Of a stretch of DNA of 52,171 nucleotides, positions 28,851-39,865 are shown piece after piece. Each line of letters opens with the position of its first letter. The stretch's first letter is position 1. The notes beneath the pieces are model-generated. The model made no database searches and had not been told where the DNA came from. It saw nothing but the letters and a program-made list of their open reading frames with translations. Origin of the DNA: Bradyrhizobium diazoefficiens (GTDB lineage: Bacteria > Pseudomonadota > Alphaproteobacteria > Rhizobiales > Xanthobacteraceae); NCBI RefSeq assembly GCF_016612535.1, contig NZ_JAENXS010000008.1:1-52171 (forward strand), read 5' to 3'. A program made the position numbers and the translations under genes.

Positions 28851-29567
28851 ATGCGCTCCGGAGTGATCGCACAAAAGGTCGGGATGACGCGGGTCTTTAC
28901 AGAGGCCGGCGAACATATCCCCGTGACCGTGCTGAAGCTCGGCAATTGCCAGGTCTTAGGCCACCGCACCGAAGAGAAGAACGGTTACGTCGCGCTCCAG
29001 CTTGGTTCTGGCAGCCGCAAGACCGTGTACATGCCCAAGGCGGAGCGCGGCCAGTTCGCGGTCGCCAAGGTCGAGCCGAAGCGGCAGGTCGAGGAATTCC
29101 GCGTCTCCGCGGATGCCATGATCCCCGTCGGCGCCGAGATCCTCGCCGATCATTTCGTCGTCGGCCAGTTCGTCGACGTCACCGGCACCTCGGTCGGTAA
29201 GGGCTTCGCCGGCGGTATGAAGCGCTGGAACTTCGGCGGTCTGCGCGCCACGCACGGTGTGTCGGTTTCGCACCGTTCGATCGGTTCGACCGGTGGTCGT
29301 CAGGACCCTGGCAAGACCTGGAAGAACAAGAAGATGCCCGGCCATATGGGTGTCGACCGCATCACCACGCTCAACCTCCGCGTTGTTCAGCTCGATGTCG
29401 AGCGTGGCCTGATTCTCGTCGAGGGCGCCGTTCCCGGCTCCAAGGGCGGTTGGATCCGTGTGCGCGATGCCGTCAAGAAGCCGCTGCCGAAGGAAGCTCC
29501 GAAGCCCGGCAAGTTCAAGGTTGCGGGCGGCGAAGCCGAGGCTGCGGCCCAGCAAGAGGGTGCGTGA
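28851..29567 (+). CDS. rplC: 50S ribosomal protein L3
   Basis: A 238-residue L3, an early assembly protein whose loop reaches the peptidyl transferase centre. The signature [20 protein letters not shown] and the nearby [20 protein letters not shown] are present (about residues 120-165). About 30 extra residues at the C-terminus ([14 protein letters not shown], then Ala/Glu/Gln-rich) exceed the E. coli length, as in other alphaproteobacteria. The stop is one base before the rplD ATG. Confidence 0.98.
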   Translation: MRSGVIAQKVGMTRVFTEAGEHIPVTVLKLGNCQVLGHRTEEKNGYVALQLGSGSRKTVYMPKAERGQFAVAKVEPKRQVEEFRVSADAMIPVGAEILADHFVVGQFVDVTGTSVGKGFAGGMKRWNFGGLRATHGVSVSHRSIGSTGGRQDPGKTWKNKKMPGHMGVDRITTLNLRVVQLDVERGLILVEGAVPGSKGGWIRVRDAVKKPLPKEAPKPGKFKVAGGEAEAAAQQEGA

Positions 29568-29568
29568 G

Positions 29569-30189
29569 ATGGAATTGAAGGTCACCACCCTCGAGGGCAA
29601 GGAAGCCGGCTCGGTCCAGCTTTCCGACACCATTTTCGGCCTTGAGCCGCGCCAGGATATCATTGCGCGTTGCGTGCAGTGGCAGCTCAACAAGCGCCAG
29701 GCCGGTACCCACAAGGCCAAGGGGCGCGCCGAGATCTGGCGCACCGGCAAGAAGATGTACAAGCAGAAGGGCACCGGCGGTGCTCGTCACGGCTCGGCTC
29801 GCGTGCCGCAGTTCCGTGGCGGCGGCCGTGCCTTCGGTCCGGTGGTGCGTTCGCACGCCACCGACCTGCCGAAGAAGGTCCGTGCGCTCGCTCTCAAGCA
29901 CGCGCTCTCAGCCAAGGCCAAGGACGGCGATCTCCTCGTGATCGACAAGGCCGCGCTGGAAGCCGCCAAGACCAAGGCGCTGCTCGGTCACTTCTCGGGC
30001 CTGGGGCTCACCAACGCGCTGATCATCGACGGCGCCGAGCTCAACAACGGCTTTGCCGCCGCGGCCCGCAACATCCCGAACATGGACGTGCTGCCGATCC
30101 AGGGCATCAACGTCTATGACATCCTGCGCCGTCAGAAGCTCGTTCTGACCAAGGCCGCCATCGATGCGCTGGAGGCGCGCTTCAAATGA
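29569..30189 (+). CDS. rplD: 50S ribosomal protein L4
   Basis: A 206-residue L4 lining the exit tunnel near the macrolide site. The extended loop [20 protein letters not shown] (about residues 65-84) is intact, and [17 protein letters not shown] follows. The start [10 protein letters not shown] is used because a longer frame overlaps rplC. In E. coli, L4 autoregulates the S10 operon. The last four bases (ATGA) overlap the rplW start, indicating coupled translation. Confidence 0.98.
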   Translation: MELKVTTLEGKEAGSVQLSDTIFGLEPRQDIIARCVQWQLNKRQAGTHKAKGRAEIWRTGKKMYKQKGTGGARHGSARVPQFRGGGRAFGPVVRSHATDLPKKVRALALKHALSAKAKDGDLLVIDKAALEAAKTKALLGHFSGLGLTNALIIDGAELNNGFAAAARNIPNMDVLPIQGINVYDILRRQKLVLTKAAIDALEARFK

Positions 30190-30488
30190 CGAAGAACATC
30201 GAGGCTCGCCATTACGACGTGATCGTCGCCCCGGTCGTCACCGAAAAGGCGACGCTGGCGTCCGAGCACAACAAGGTCCTGTTCAAGGTGGCCGCGAAAG
30301 CGACCAAGCCGCAGATCAAGGAAGCGATCGAGAAGCTGTTTGACGTCAAGGTCAAGAGCGTCAACACGCTGGTCCGCAAGGGCAAGACCAAGATCTTCCG
30401 CGGCAATCTCGGCTCGCAGTCGAACACCAAGCGCGCGATCGTGACCCTCGAAGAGGGCCACCGGATCGACGTCACCACCGGTCTGTAA
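30186..30488 (+). CDS. rplW: 50S ribosomal protein L23
   Basis: A 100-residue L23 at the tunnel exit, where trigger factor and SRP dock. Conserved features: [14 protein letters not shown] (about 9-22), [20 protein letters not shown], and the basic loop [10 protein letters not shown]. It overlaps rplD by four bases and precedes rplB by 12 bases. Confidence 0.97.
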   Translation: MTKNIEARHYDVIVAPVVTEKATLASEHNKVLFKVAAKATKPQIKEAIEKLFDVKVKSVNTLVRKGKTKIFRGNLGSQSNTKRAIVTLEEGHRIDVTTGL

Positions 30489-30500
30489 GGTCGTACGACG

Positions 30501-31334
30501 ATGGCACTGAAGACATTCAATCCCACGACGCCGGGCCAGCGCCAGCTGGTCATGGTCGATCGTTCGGCGCTCTACAAGGGCAAGCCGGTCAAGGCGCTCA
30601 CCGAAGGCAAGCACTCTTCGGGCGGCCGCAACAACACCGGCCGCATCACCGTCCGCTTCCGCGGCGGTGGTCACAAGCGGACGCTGCGCACCGTCGACTT
30701 CAAGCGTGAGAAGATCGACGTTCCCGCAACCGTCGAGCGGCTGGAATACGATCCGAACCGCACCGGCTTCATCGCGCTGATCAAGTATCAGGATGGCGAG
30801 CAGGCCTACATCCTGGCGCCGCAGCGCCTGGCGGTCGGGGACACCATCATTGCCGGCAACTACGTCGACGTGAAGCCGGGCAACGTCATGCCGCTCGGCA
30901 ACATGCCGGTCGGCACGATCATCCACAACATCGAGGTCAAGATCGGGAAGGGCGGCCAGCTCGCCCGCTCCGCCGGCACCTACGCCCAGCTCGTCGGTCG
31001 CGACCAGGACTACGTGATCATCCGCCTGAACTCGGGCGAGCAGCGCCTGGTGCACGGCCGTTGCCGCGGCACGATCGGCGCGGTGTCGAACCCGGACCAC
31101 ATGAACACGTCGATCGGCAAGGCCGGCCGCAAGCGTTGGATGGGCCGTCGTCCGCATAACCGCGGCGTCACGATGAACCCGATCGACCATCCGCACGGCG
31201 GTGGTGAAGGTCGTACCTCGGGCGGTCGCCACCCGGTCACCCCGTGGGGCAAGCCGACCAAGGGCAAGAAGACCCGCTCCAACAAATCGACCAACAAATT
31301 CATTCTCCTAAGCCGCCACAAGCGGAAGAAGTAA
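30501..31334 (+). CDS. rplB: 50S ribosomal protein L2
   Basis: A 277-residue L2, essential for subunit joining and close to the peptidyl transferase centre. The conserved C-terminal block [20 protein letters not shown] (about residues 215-234) includes the invariant histidines. The basic C-terminus ends SRHKRKK. N-terminal [15 protein letters not shown] is typical. Neighbours are rplW and rpsS, 12 bases away on each side. Confidence 0.98.
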   Translation: MALKTFNPTTPGQRQLVMVDRSALYKGKPVKALTEGKHSSGGRNNTGRITVRFRGGGHKRTLRTVDFKREKIDVPATVERLEYDPNRTGFIALIKYQDGEQAYILAPQRLAVGDTIIAGNYVDVKPGNVMPLGNMPVGTIIHNIEVKIGKGGQLARSAGTYAQLVGRDQDYVIIRLNSGEQRLVHGRCRGTIGAVSNPDHMNTSIGKAGRKRWMGRRPHNRGVTMNPIDHPHGGGEGRTSGGRHPVTPWGKPTKGKKTRSNKSTNKFILLSRHKRKK

Positions 31335-31346
31335 GGAACGCCGGAC

Positions 31347-31625
31347 ATGGTTCGTTCAGTCTGGAAAGGCCCGTTCGTCGAGGGTTCTCTGCTCAAGAAG
31401 GCAGATGCCGCGCGCGCGTCCGGCCGTCACGACGTCATCAAGATCTGGAGCCGTCGCTCGACGATCCTGCCGCAGTTCGTCGGCCTGACCTTCGGCGTCT
31501 ACAACGGTCAGAAGCACGTGCCGGTGGCCGTCAACGAGGAAATGGTCGGTCACAAGTTCGGCGAGTTCTCGCCGACCCGGACCTTCCATGGCCACTCCGG
31601 TGACAAGAAAGCCAAGAAGGCTTGA
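31347..31625 (+). CDS. rpsS: 30S ribosomal protein S19
   Basis: A 92-residue S19 of the 30S head that forms a complex with S13 (rpsM, 40909). Signature [20 protein letters not shown] near residues 61-80, N-terminal [16 protein letters not shown]. rplV follows ten bases later. Confidence 0.98.
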   Translation: MVRSVWKGPFVEGSLLKKADAARASGRHDVIKIWSRRSTILPQFVGLTFGVYNGQKHVPVAVNEEMVGHKFGEFSPTRTFHGHSGDKKAKKA

Positions 31626-31635
31626 GGATTAAACG

Positions 31636-32025
31636 ATGAGCAAACCTAAGCGCGAACGGAGCCTCGCCGAGAACGAGGCCAAGGCGGTCGCCCGGATGCT
31701 GCGGGTGAGCCCGCAGAAGCTCAACCTGGTCGCCCAGCTCATTCGCGGCCGGAAGGCTTCCGCTGCGCTCGCCGACCTGCAGTTCTCGCGCAAGCGGATC
31801 GCGGTCGATGTGAAGAAGTGCCTGGAATCGGCGATCGCCAATGCCGAGAACAACCACGACCTCGACGTCGATGATCTCGTCGTGGCGCAGGCCTTCGTCG
31901 GCAACGGCCTCGTGATGAAGCGCTTTGCCGCCCGCGGCCGCGGCCGCTCGGGCCGTGTCTACAAACCATTTTCGCAGCTGACGATCATTGTTCGTCAGGT
32001 CGAAGCCGAAGCAGCAGCGGCTTAA
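31636..32025 (+). CDS. rplV: 50S ribosomal protein L22
   Basis: A 129-residue L22 whose beta-hairpin lines the exit tunnel with L4. The core runs from [20 protein letters not shown] (about 16-35) to the hairpin [20 protein letters not shown] (about 95-114). It is longer than the E. coli protein at both ends ([15 protein letters not shown] and VEAEAAAA), as is usual in this group. Confidence 0.98.
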   Translation: MSKPKRERSLAENEAKAVARMLRVSPQKLNLVAQLIRGRKASAALADLQFSRKRIAVDVKKCLESAIANAENNHDLDVDDLVVAQAFVGNGLVMKRFAARGRGRSGRVYKPFSQLTIIVRQVEAEAAAA

Positions 32026-32043
32026 GGGTCGCAGGAGAAAACG

Positions 32044-32763
<720 letters not shown>

Positions 32764-32794
32764 GCCAGCACAGAGAATTTGAGGGCTTACAGCC

Positions 32795-33208
32795 ATGATG
32801 CAACCTAAGAAAACGAAGTTCCGGAAGGCGCATAAGGGCCGGATTCACGGCGTTGCGACTTCGGGCGCGACGTTGGCGTTCGGCCAGTTCGGCCTGAAGG
32901 CGACCGAGCCTGAGCGCGTCACTGCGCGCCAGATCGAGGCCGCCCGCCGCGCCCTGACCCGCCACATGAAGCGCGCCGGCCGCGTCTGGATCCGTGTGTT
33001 CCCCGACGTCCCGGTGTCGAAGAAGCCGGCCGAAGTCCGCATGGGCTCCGGCAAGGGCGCGCCCGAATTGTGGGTGGCGCGCGTCAAGCCGGGCCGGGTG
33101 CTGTTCGAAATCGACGGCGTCAACACCCAGACGGCGCGTGAGGCGCTGACGCTGGCAGCCGCCAAGCTGCCGATCAAGACGCGCTTCGTCGAGCGCATTG
33201 CGGAGTAA
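32795..33208 (+). CDS. rplP: 50S ribosomal protein L16
   Basis: A 137-residue L16 of standard length near the A site. N-terminal [18 protein letters not shown] and the conserved [19 protein letters not shown] (about residues 80-98) are present. The stop lies next to the rpmC start region, so translation is probably coupled. Confidence 0.98.
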   Translation: MMQPKKTKFRKAHKGRIHGVATSGATLAFGQFGLKATEPERVTARQIEAARRALTRHMKRAGRVWIRVFPDVPVSKKPAEVRMGSGKGAPELWVARVKPGRVLFEIDGVNTQTAREALTLAAAKLPIKTRFVERIAE

Positions 33209-33213
33209 TGGCC

Positions 33214-33420
33214 ATGGCCCAGATGAAGATCGAAGACATCCGCGCGATGAGCCCCGACCAGCAGGACGACGCCGTCCTGAACCTGAAGAAGGAGCGCTTC
33301 AACCTGCGCTTCCAGCGTGCCACCGGGCAGCTCGAGAACACCTCGCGCCTGCGCGAGGCTCGCCGCGACATCGCCCGCATCAAGACCGTCGCCGCGCAGA
33401 AGCGCGCGAAAGAGAAGTAA
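33214..33420 (+). CDS. rpmC: 50S ribosomal protein L29
   Basis: A 68-residue two-helix protein at the tunnel exit, with [20 protein letters not shown] and [14 protein letters not shown]. Two nearby ATGs are possible. The one at 33208 overlaps the rplP stop and has its GGAG only two bases away. The one used here ([10 protein letters not shown]) has GGAG eight bases upstream, a better distance. The difference is two residues. Confidence 0.95.
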   Translation: MAQMKIEDIRAMSPDQQDDAVLNLKKERFNLRFQRATGQLENTSRLREARRDIARIKTVAAQKRAKEK

Positions 33421-33433
33421 GGGGCTTACGAAT

Positions 33434-33682
33434 ATGCCGAAACGTACTTTGCAAGGCGTGGTCGTCAGCGACAAGACTGCCAAGACCGTCGTGGTGCGCG
33501 TCGATCGCCGCTTCACGCATCCGATCTACAAGAAGACGATCCGCCGTTCGAAGAACTACCACGCGCACGACGAGAACAACGAGTTCAAGCCGGGCGACAT
33601 GGTGTGGATCGAGGAATCGAAGCCGATTTCGAAGTTGAAGTCCTGGGTCGTGATCCGGGGCGAACACAAGAAAAGCGCCTGA
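33434..33682 (+). CDS. rpsQ: 30S ribosomal protein S17
   Basis: An 82-residue S17, a primary 16S rRNA-binding protein. It has [20 protein letters not shown], a basic loop [20 protein letters not shown] and [19 protein letters not shown]. The start gives the normal N-terminus; longer in-frame starts overlap rpmC. It closes the S10 group. An 83-base spacer with a small hairpin (33722-33740) follows before rplN. Confidence 0.97.
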   Translation: MPKRTLQGVVVSDKTAKTVVVRVDRRFTHPIYKKTIRRSKNYHAHDENNEFKPGDMVWIEESKPISKLKSWVVIRGEHKKSA

Positions 33683-33765
33683 TCTGTTGGCTTTGGCCGA
33701 CTGACTTCAGGGAAATGTTGAGCGCCGGCTAGGCTGGCGCAAAGAGAAGAGGACGAGGTGCATCA

Positions 33766-34134
33766 ATGATTCAGATGCAGACCAACCTCGACGTGGCCGA
33801 CAATTCTGGCGCACGCCGTGTCATGTGTATCAAGGTGCTCGGAGGCTCCAAGCGCCGCTACGCCACGATCGGCGACATCATCGTCGTCTCGATCAAGGAA
33901 GCGATTCCGCGTGGCAAGGTGAAGAAGGGCGACGTGATGAAGGCCGTCGTGGTGCGTGTCCGCAAGGACATCCGCCGCGCCGACGGTTCGGTCATCCGCT
34001 TCGACCGCAATGCCGCCGTTCTGATCAACAATCAGTCCGAGCCGGTCGGCACCCGTATCTTCGGGCCCGTGCCGCGCGAGCTGCGCGCCAAGAACCACAT
34101 GAAGATCATCTCGCTCGCGCCGGAGGTGCTGTGA
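33766..34134 (+). CDS. rplN: 50S ribosomal protein L14
   Basis: A 122-residue L14, exact family length, at the subunit interface. It begins [20 protein letters not shown] and ends [11 protein letters not shown], with the conserved [16 protein letters not shown] in between. It opens the spc group. The TGATG overlap with rplX (34132-34136) implies coupling. Confidence 0.98.
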   Translation: MIQMQTNLDVADNSGARRVMCIKVLGGSKRRYATIGDIIVVSIKEAIPRGKVKKGDVMKAVVVRVRKDIRRADGSVIRFDRNAAVLINNQSEPVGTRIFGPVPRELRAKNHMKIISLAPEVL

Positions 34135-34440
34135 TGGCTGCGAAGATCCGCAAGGGCGACAAGGTCGTCGTGCTGACCGGTCGCGACAAGGGCCGCACCG
34201 GCGAAGTATTCGAAGTGCGCCCCGACGCCGGCACGGCGCTCGTGCGCGGCGTCAACATGGTCAAGCGTCACCAGAAGCAGACGCAGGCCCAGGAGGGCGG
34301 CATCATCTCGAAGGAGTCGCCGATCCAACTGTCAAACATCGCGTATGTCGGCAAGGACGGAAAGCCGACCCGCGTCGGATTCAAGATTCTGGCGGACGGC
34401 AAGAAGGTTCGCATCGCCAAGAGCTCGGGAGCTGAGATCG

Positions 34441-34448
<8 letters not shown>
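34134..34448 (+). CDS. rplX: 50S ribosomal protein L24
   Basis: A 104-residue assembly-initiator protein with the KOW motif at the start ([20 protein letters not shown], about residues 5-24) and [10 protein letters not shown] near 41-50. It overlaps rplN by one base and rplE by eight, a tightly coupled trio. Confidence 0.98.
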
Positions 34449-34998
<550 letters not shown>

Positions 34999-35044
34999 GA
35001 CGCTGACCTAAAGCCTCTCAAACGCGGATACCCAGGAGCCAAGC

Positions 35045-35350
35045 ATGGCAAAGAAGAGTTCAGTCGAGAAGAACAACCGGCGCACGCGGATGGCGAAGAA
35101 CGCCGCCCCCAAGCGTGCGCGGTTGAAGGCGATCATCGCCGACAAGACGCTGCCGATGGAGGAGCGGTTCGCCGCGACCCTGAAGCTTGCGGAAATGCCG
35201 CGCAATTCGTCGGCGACCCGCATCCGTCTGCGTTGCGAGCTGTCGGGCCGTCCGCGCTCGAACTACCGCAAGAACAAGCTGTCCCGTATCGCGCTGCGCG
35301 AACTTGGCTCCAAGGGCATGGTCCCGGGCCTCGTGAAGTCGAGCTGGTAA
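35045..35350 (+). CDS. rpsN: 30S ribosomal protein S14 (zinc-free type)
   Basis: A 101-residue long-form S14 without the two CXXC pairs of the zinc type. Core signature [20 protein letters not shown] followed by [14 protein letters not shown]. It lies in the spc operon between rplE and rpsH, the standard order. An AGGAGCCA site sits just before the ATG. Confidence 0.98.
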   Translation: MAKKSSVEKNNRRTRMAKNAAPKRARLKAIIADKTLPMEERFAATLKLAEMPRNSSATRIRLRCELSGRPRSNYRKNKLSRIALRELGSKGMVPGLVKSSW

Positions 35351-35364
35351 GGAGGGTCGTTTAG

Positions 35365-35763
35365 ATGTCTACGCACGATCCAATCAGCGATCTGATCACC
35401 CGCATCCGCAACGCGCAGATGCGCGCGAAGAGCAAGGTTTCCACGCCCGGCTCGAGGATGCGCGAGAATGTGCTCGAGGTGCTGAAGAGCGAGGGCTATA
35501 TCCGCGGCTACGCTACGGTTGAACATGCCTCGGGCCGCAGCGAGATCGAGATCGAGTTGAAGTATTTCGACGGCGAGCCCGTCATCCGCGAGATCGAACG
35601 AGTCTCCAAGCCCGGGCGTCGTGTCTACGCCTCGGTCAAGGCTCTGCCGCGGGTCAATAACGGACTCGGTATTTCGGTGCTGTCGACGCCGAAGGGGATC
35701 ATGGCCGACCACAGTGCGCGTGAAGCGAACGTGGGCGGTGAAGTCCTCTTCACGGTGTTCTGA
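35365..35763 (+). CDS. rpsH: 30S ribosomal protein S8
   Basis: A 132-residue primary 16S-binding protein. N-terminal [19 protein letters not shown] and C-terminal [20 protein letters not shown] are conserved. In E. coli, S8 is the translational repressor of the spc operon; no matching site was identified here. GGAGGGTC precedes the start. Confidence 0.98.
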   Translation: MSTHDPISDLITRIRNAQMRAKSKVSTPGSRMRENVLEVLKSEGYIRGYATVEHASGRSEIEIELKYFDGEPVIREIERVSKPGRRVYASVKALPRVNNGLGISVLSTPKGIMADHSAREANVGGEVLFTVF

Positions 35764-35779
35764 GAAGGATTTTTGATCC

Positions 35780-36313
35780 ATGTCACGTGTTGGCAAAAGA
35801 CCTGTAGCGGTGCCGTCGGGCGTTACGGCGACCGTCGACGGGCAGACCGTCAAGATGAAGGGGCCGAAGGGCCAGCTTCAGTTCGTCGTCCATAACGACG
35901 TCGAAGTGAAGCTCGAGGGCGGCCAGGTGAAGGTTGCACCGCGGGTCGAGACCAATCGCGCGCGGGCGCTGTACGGCACCGCTCGCGCCCAGGTCGCGAA
36001 TCTGGTCGAAGGTGTCACCAAGGGCTTCGAGAAGAAGCTCGAAATCACCGGCGTCGGTTACCGCGCCGCGATGCAGGGCAAGAACCTGCAGCTCGCGCTC
36101 GGCTACAGCCACGACGTGGTTTATGCGATCCCCGAGGGGATCACGATCACCGTGCCGAAGCCGACCGAGATCACGGTGACCGGCAGCGACATCCAGCGTG
36201 TCGGCCAGGTCGCCGCCGAGATTCGCTCCTATCGTCCGCCGGAGCCCTACAAGGGCAAGGGCGTGAAGTATGTCGGCGAATTCATCTTCCGCAAGGAAGG
36301 CAAGAAGAAGTAA
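35780..36313 (+). CDS. rplF: 50S ribosomal protein L6
   Basis: A 177-residue L6 of two similar domains near the factor-binding site. [20 protein letters not shown] starts it; the conserved C-terminal [18 protein letters not shown] is complete, followed by RKEGKKK. Spaced 16 bases after rpsH and 11 before rplR. Confidence 0.98.
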   Translation: MSRVGKRPVAVPSGVTATVDGQTVKMKGPKGQLQFVVHNDVEVKLEGGQVKVAPRVETNRARALYGTARAQVANLVEGVTKGFEKKLEITGVGYRAAMQGKNLQLALGYSHDVVYAIPEGITITVPKPTEITVTGSDIQRVGQVAAEIRSYRPPEPYKGKGVKYVGEFIFRKEGKKK

Positions 36314-36324
36314 CGGAGCCGGTC

Positions 36325-36687
36325 ATGTCGAAAGTCAAGGTTACGAATGCCCGGCGCAAGCGGAGTGTGCGGCTGAAGCTGCGTCGCTCCGGTGGCGGCC
36401 GTCCGCGCCTGTCCGTGTTCCGCTCGTCGAAGCACATCTATGCCCAGGTCATCGACGACCTGAAGGGCGAGACGCTGGCCTCGGCCTCGTCGCTCGAGAA
36501 GTCGATGCGCGACGGCGGCAAGACCGGCGCCGACATCGATGCGGCGAAGGCGGTCGGCAAGCTGCTGGCCGAGCGCGCTGCCGAGAAGGGCGTCAAGGAA
36601 GTCGTGTTCGATCGCGGCAGCTACCTCTACCACGGGCGCGTCAAGGCACTGGCCGACGCGGCGCGTGAGAGCGGGCTGAGCTTCTAA
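36325..36687 (+). CDS. rplR: 50S ribosomal protein L18
   Basis: A 120-residue 5S rRNA-binding protein. It has the basic N-terminus ([20 protein letters not shown]), [18 protein letters not shown], and a C-terminal [20 protein letters not shown]. It delivers 5S rRNA with L5, encoded upstream. Confidence 0.98.
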   Translation: MSKVKVTNARRKRSVRLKLRRSGGGRPRLSVFRSSKHIYAQVIDDLKGETLASASSLEKSMRDGGKTGADIDAAKAVGKLLAERAAEKGVKEVVFDRGSYLYHGRVKALADAARESGLSF

Positions 36688-36731
36688 CAGAATTTGAGGA
36701 TTGAGGCGTAAGCCTCTGAAGGATTGGAAAA

Positions 36732-37325
36732 ATGGCAGAACGCGAACAACGTGGTGGACGCGATCAACGCGGCGGTGGACGTGACCGCCAGCAGCGCGAG
36801 GAGCGCGACAGCGAGTTCGTCGACAAGCTCGTCCACATCAACCGCGTCGCCAAGGTCGTCAAGGGCGGCAAGCGCTTCGGTTTCGCAGCGCTGGTCGTGA
36901 TCGGCGATCAGAAGGGCCGTGCCGGCTTCGGTCACGGCAAGGCGCGCGAAGTGCCAGAGGCGATCCGCAAGGCCACCGAATCCGCCAAGCGCAACCTGAC
37001 CCGCGTGTCGCTGCGCGAGGGCCGCACGCTGCATCACGACATCGCCGGCCGTCATGGCGCGGGCCGTGTCTATCTGCGTGCAGCTCCGGCCGGTACCGGC
37101 ATCATCGCCGGCGGCCCGATGCGCGCCGTGTTCGAGACGCTCGGCGTCCAGGACGTGGTGGCGAAGTCGATCGGCTCGTCGAACCCGTACAACATGGTGC
37201 GCGCGACCTTCGATGCGCTGAAGCATCAGGACAGCCCGCGTTCGGTCGCGGCGCGCCGCAACATCAAGGTGTCCACCCTTCAGGGTCGTCGCGTCGGCGG
37301 CGATGCCGAGGCGGCGGCGGACTAA
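36732..37325 (+). CDS. rpsE: 30S ribosomal protein S5 with Arg/Gly-rich extension
   Basis: A 197-residue S5 (E. coli 166). The core starts near residue 27 ([20 protein letters not shown]) and includes [17 protein letters not shown] and [15 protein letters not shown]. The first 25 residues are an Arg/Gln/Gly-rich, probably disordered extension with [17 protein letters not shown] repeats; the C-terminus ends in [10 protein letters not shown]5 shapes the mRNA entry site and decoding fidelity. It is followed 25 bases later by rpmD. Confidence 0.98.
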   Translation: MAEREQRGGRDQRGGGRDRQQREERDSEFVDKLVHINRVAKVVKGGKRFGFAALVVIGDQKGRAGFGHGKAREVPEAIRKATESAKRNLTRVSLREGRTLHHDIAGRHGAGRVYLRAAPAGTGIIAGGPMRAVFETLGVQDVVAKSIGSSNPYNMVRATFDALKHQDSPRSVAARRNIKVSTLQGRRVGGDAEAAAD

Positions 37326-37350
37326 CCAACGCTTTTCGGAGTAGACCACG

Positions 37351-37545
37351 ATGGCCAAGGCCGCAAAGACGATCAAGCTTGAGCAGACCGGCAGCGCGAT
37401 CCGCCGCCATCACTCGCAGCGTTCGACCCTGATCGGGCTCAAGCTCAACAAGATCGGCCGCACCAGCGAACTGCCGGACACCCCGGCGGTCCGCGGCATG
37501 ATCGAAAAGGTTCACCATCTCGTTCGCATTGTCGACGAGAAGTAA
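37351..37545 (+). CDS. rpmD: 50S ribosomal protein L30
   Basis: A 64-residue L30. Recognisable features are [40 protein letters not shown] and [12 protein letters not shown]. Normal spc position between rpsE and rplO. A dispersed palindromic repeat occupies the spacer to rplO. Confidence 0.97.
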   Translation: MAKAAKTIKLEQTGSAIRRHHSQRSTLIGLKLNKIGRTSELPDTPAVRGMIEKVHHLVRIVDEK

Positions 37546-37549
37546 AATT

Positions 37550-37602
37550 GCGCGCATGATCCCGAAGAGCGGCTACCGGTTTTCGGACCAGATCATGCGC
37601 AA
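37550..37602. repeat. Rhizobiales-type palindromic repeat inside the spc operon
   Basis: Outer arms GCGCATGATC (37552-37561) and GATCATGCGC (37591-37600) are a perfect 10-bp pair. The inner part pairs CCGAAGA with TTTTCGG around a CCGG-rich centre. Sequence of this kind (GCGCATGATCCCGAA...ACCGGTTTTCGGA) is a very common intergenic repeat in rhizobia and relatives, from memory. It fills almost the whole rpmD-rplO spacer. Confidence 0.75.
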
Positions 37603-37620
37603 AACACAAGGAGCAGGGCG

Positions 37621-38106
37621 ATGAAGCTCAGCGATATCGCCGACAACGCCGGCTCGCGCAAGAAGCGTATGCGCGTCGGCCGTGGCATTGGTTCGGGCAA
37701 GGGCAAGCAGTCCGGCCGCGGCGGCAAAGGCCAGACCGCGCGTTCGGGCGTGCGCATCAAGGGTTTCGAAGGCGGCCAGATGCCGTTGCATCGCCGCCTG
37801 CCGAAGCGCGGCTTCAACAACATCTTCCGCGTCGAGTTCGCCGAGATCAATCTCGACCGGCTCCAGGATGCGGTCGATGCCAAGAAGCTCGATACCGGCA
37901 GCGTCGTGAACGTCGAGGCCCTGGTGAAGGCGGGCGTGCTGCGCCGCGCCAAGGCCGGCCTGCGGCTGCTCGGCCGGGGTGAGCTCAAGGCCAAACTGAA
38001 CATCGAAGTGCATGGTGCCACCAAGACCGCGATTGAAGCGGTCGAGAAGGCCGGCGGTTCGGTGAAGATCCTCGCTGCCCCCAAGGAAGAAGGCGAGGCG
38101 GCGTAA
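37621..38106 (+). CDS. rplO: 50S ribosomal protein L15
   Basis: A 161-residue L15. N-terminal [20 protein letters not shown] and the Gly-rich [20 protein letters not shown] are typical, followed by [17 protein letters not shown]. The C-terminal half ends [14 protein letters not shown], slightly longer than in E. coli. GGAGCAGG lies a few bases before the ATG. Confidence 0.98.
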   Translation: MKLSDIADNAGSRKKRMRVGRGIGSGKGKQSGRGGKGQTARSGVRIKGFEGGQMPLHRRLPKRGFNNIFRVEFAEINLDRLQDAVDAKKLDTGSVVNVEALVKAGVLRRAKAGLRLLGRGELKAKLNIEVHGATKTAIEAVEKAGGSVKILAAPKEEGEAA

Positions 38107-38119
38107 CAACTGCGTCATC

Positions 38120-38141
38120 GGCCCGCGCCTCGCGGGCCTTT
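38120..38141 (+). terminator. Terminator-like hairpin between rplO and secY
   Basis: GGCCCGCG (38120-38127), CCT loop, CGCGGGCC (38131-38138), then TTTG. Perfect 8-bp stem with a minimal loop and only a short T-run, so it is probably a partial terminator or pause that would lower secY relative to ribosomal protein genes. Confidence 0.5.
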
Positions 38142-38256
38142 GCGCATGCGGGACGATGGACTTATCGAAGCCGAAGCCCCAGATAATGTCCGGCGTCCGC
38201 GAAAGTAGCCCGGCCGCGGGTATGACGGCGCAAAAGGCGGCGGGAGAAAGTCCAAT

Positions 38257-39588
38257 ATGGCCTCTGCAGCGGAACAACTGGCAGCCAACCTCAATTTCGG
38301 CGCGTTTGCCAAGGCCGACGAGCTGAAGAAGCGCATCTGGTTCACCCTGGGTGCGCTGCTCGTTTATCGGCTCGGCACCTACATCCCGCTGCCTGGCATC
38401 GATCCCAACATCTGGGAGCAGGTCTTCCGCTCGCAGGCGGGCGGCATCCTCGGCATGTTCAACATGTTCGCCGGCGGCGGTATCCACCGCATGGCGATCT
38501 TCGCGCTGAACATCATGCCGTATATCTCGGCCTCGATCATCATCCAGCTCCTCACCACCGTCTCGCCGCAGCTCGAGGCGCTGAAGAAGGAAGGTGAGGC
38601 GGGCCGCAAGACGCTGAACCAGTACACCCGCTACCTCACGGTGATCCTGGCTGCGTTCCAGTCCTACGGCATTGCGGTCGGTCTCGAAGGCGCCGGCAAC
38701 GTCGTCAGCGACCCCGGCATGTTCTTCCGGATCTCCACCGCGATCACGCTGACCGGCGGCACCATGTTCCTGATGTGGCTGGGCGAGCAGATCACCTCGC
38801 GCGGCATCGGCAACGGCATCTCGCTGATCATTCTCTCCGGTATCGTCGCCGAGCTGCCCGCAGCACTGGCCAATATGCTCGAGCTCGGCCGTCAGGGCGC
38901 AATGTCGACCGGCCTCATCCTGGTCGTGATCGTGATGGCGGTCGCCGTGATCGCCTTCATCGTGTTCATGGAGCGCGCCCAGCGCCGGCTGCTGATCCAG
39001 TATCCGAAGCGCCAGGTCGGCAACAAGATGTTCGAGGGCCAGTCCTCGCATCTGCCGCTCAAGCTCAACACCTCCGGCGTGATCCCGCCGATCTTCGCGT
39101 CCTCGCTGCTGTTGCTGCCGACCACGGTTGCGAACTTCAACGCGGGCCGCGGGCCGGAATGGTTCCAGTGGATCACGACCCAGCTCGGCCACGGCCGCCC
39201 GCTGTTCCTGGTCCTCTATCTCGCGCTGATCGTGTTCTTCGCCTTCTTCTACACCGCGATCGTGTTCAACCCGACCGAGACCGCGGACAATCTGAAGAAG
39301 CATGGCGGCTTTATCCCGGGCATCCGTCCGGGCGAGCGCACCGCGGAATACATCGACTACGTGCTGTCGCGCATCACCGTGCTCGGCGCGATCTACCTCG
39401 CGATCGTCTGCTTGATTCCGGAAATCCTGATCTCCTATGCCTCAGTGCCGTTCTACTTCGGTGGCACCTCGCTGCTGATCGTGGTCAGTGTCACCATGGA
39501 CACGGTGGCGCAGGTGCAGGGCTATCTGCTCGCCCATCAGTATGAAGGCCTGATCCGGAAGTCGAAGCTGCGGGGCCGCCGCCGCTAA
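38257..39588 (+). CDS. secY: Preprotein translocase subunit SecY
   Basis: A 443-residue channel protein of the Sec translocon with about ten membrane helices. Conserved elements: RIWFTLGALLVYRLGTYIPL near the first helix, GIGNGISLII, the cytoplasmic loop region RRLLIQYPKRQVGNKMFEGQ, and the C-terminal LLAHQYEGLIRKSKLRGRRR. It partners with SecE (secE at 4499). Preceded by 150 bases of spacer with a terminator-like hairpin. Confidence 0.99.
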   Translation: MASAAEQLAANLNFGAFAKADELKKRIWFTLGALLVYRLGTYIPLPGIDPNIWEQVFRSQAGGILGMFNMFAGGGIHRMAIFALNIMPYISASIIIQLLTTVSPQLEALKKEGEAGRKTLNQYTRYLTVILAAFQSYGIAVGLEGAGNVVSDPGMFFRISTAITLTGGTMFLMWLGEQITSRGIGNGISLIILSGIVAELPAALANMLELGRQGAMSTGLILVVIVMAVAVIAFIVFMERAQRRLLIQYPKRQVGNKMFEGQSSHLPLKLNTSGVIPPIFASSLLLLPTTVANFNAGRGPEWFQWITTQLGHGRPLFLVLYLALIVFFAFFYTAIVFNPTETADNLKKHGGFIPGIRPGERTAEYIDYVLSRITVLGAIYLAIVCLIPEILISYASVPFYFGGTSLLIVVSVTMDTVAQVQGYLLAHQYEGLIRKSKLRGRRR

Positions 39589-39630
39589 GACGCGGCGTCC
39601 TCTCGAGGCGGCGCGCCTGTGCCGCCGATT

Positions 39631-39653
39631 CGCCGCGCGAGTAACGCGCGGCG
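39631..39653 (+). other. GC-rich hairpin between secY and adk
   Basis: CGCCGCGCG (39631-39639), AGTAA loop, CGCGCGGCG (39645-39653): a perfect 9-bp, all-GC stem. No T-run follows. It could pause polymerase or protect the upstream transcript 3' end. The rest of the 277-base spacer shows no gene. Confidence 0.55.
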
Positions 39654-39865
39654 CCCGCCGAGGTGATCAGCCGGTCATTCGGTCGTATCGGCAGAGCGGC
39701 TCTCACTGCGACGCAAACCCTGATTTCAAAGGCCTTCTTGGCGTCCGGGCATTCGCTCACCCATGATATGGGTAGCGGTGCGGCGCTGATTGTGGTTTGC
39801 ACTATTCTCGATCTTCAAACACAGGTGCGCGACGTATCGCTCACCAATCCGGGGGGCGTACGCCA

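Noticed and set aside
37264..37557. Minus-strand 97-codon frame over rpmD
   Set aside because: Antisense to rpmD and lacks support.
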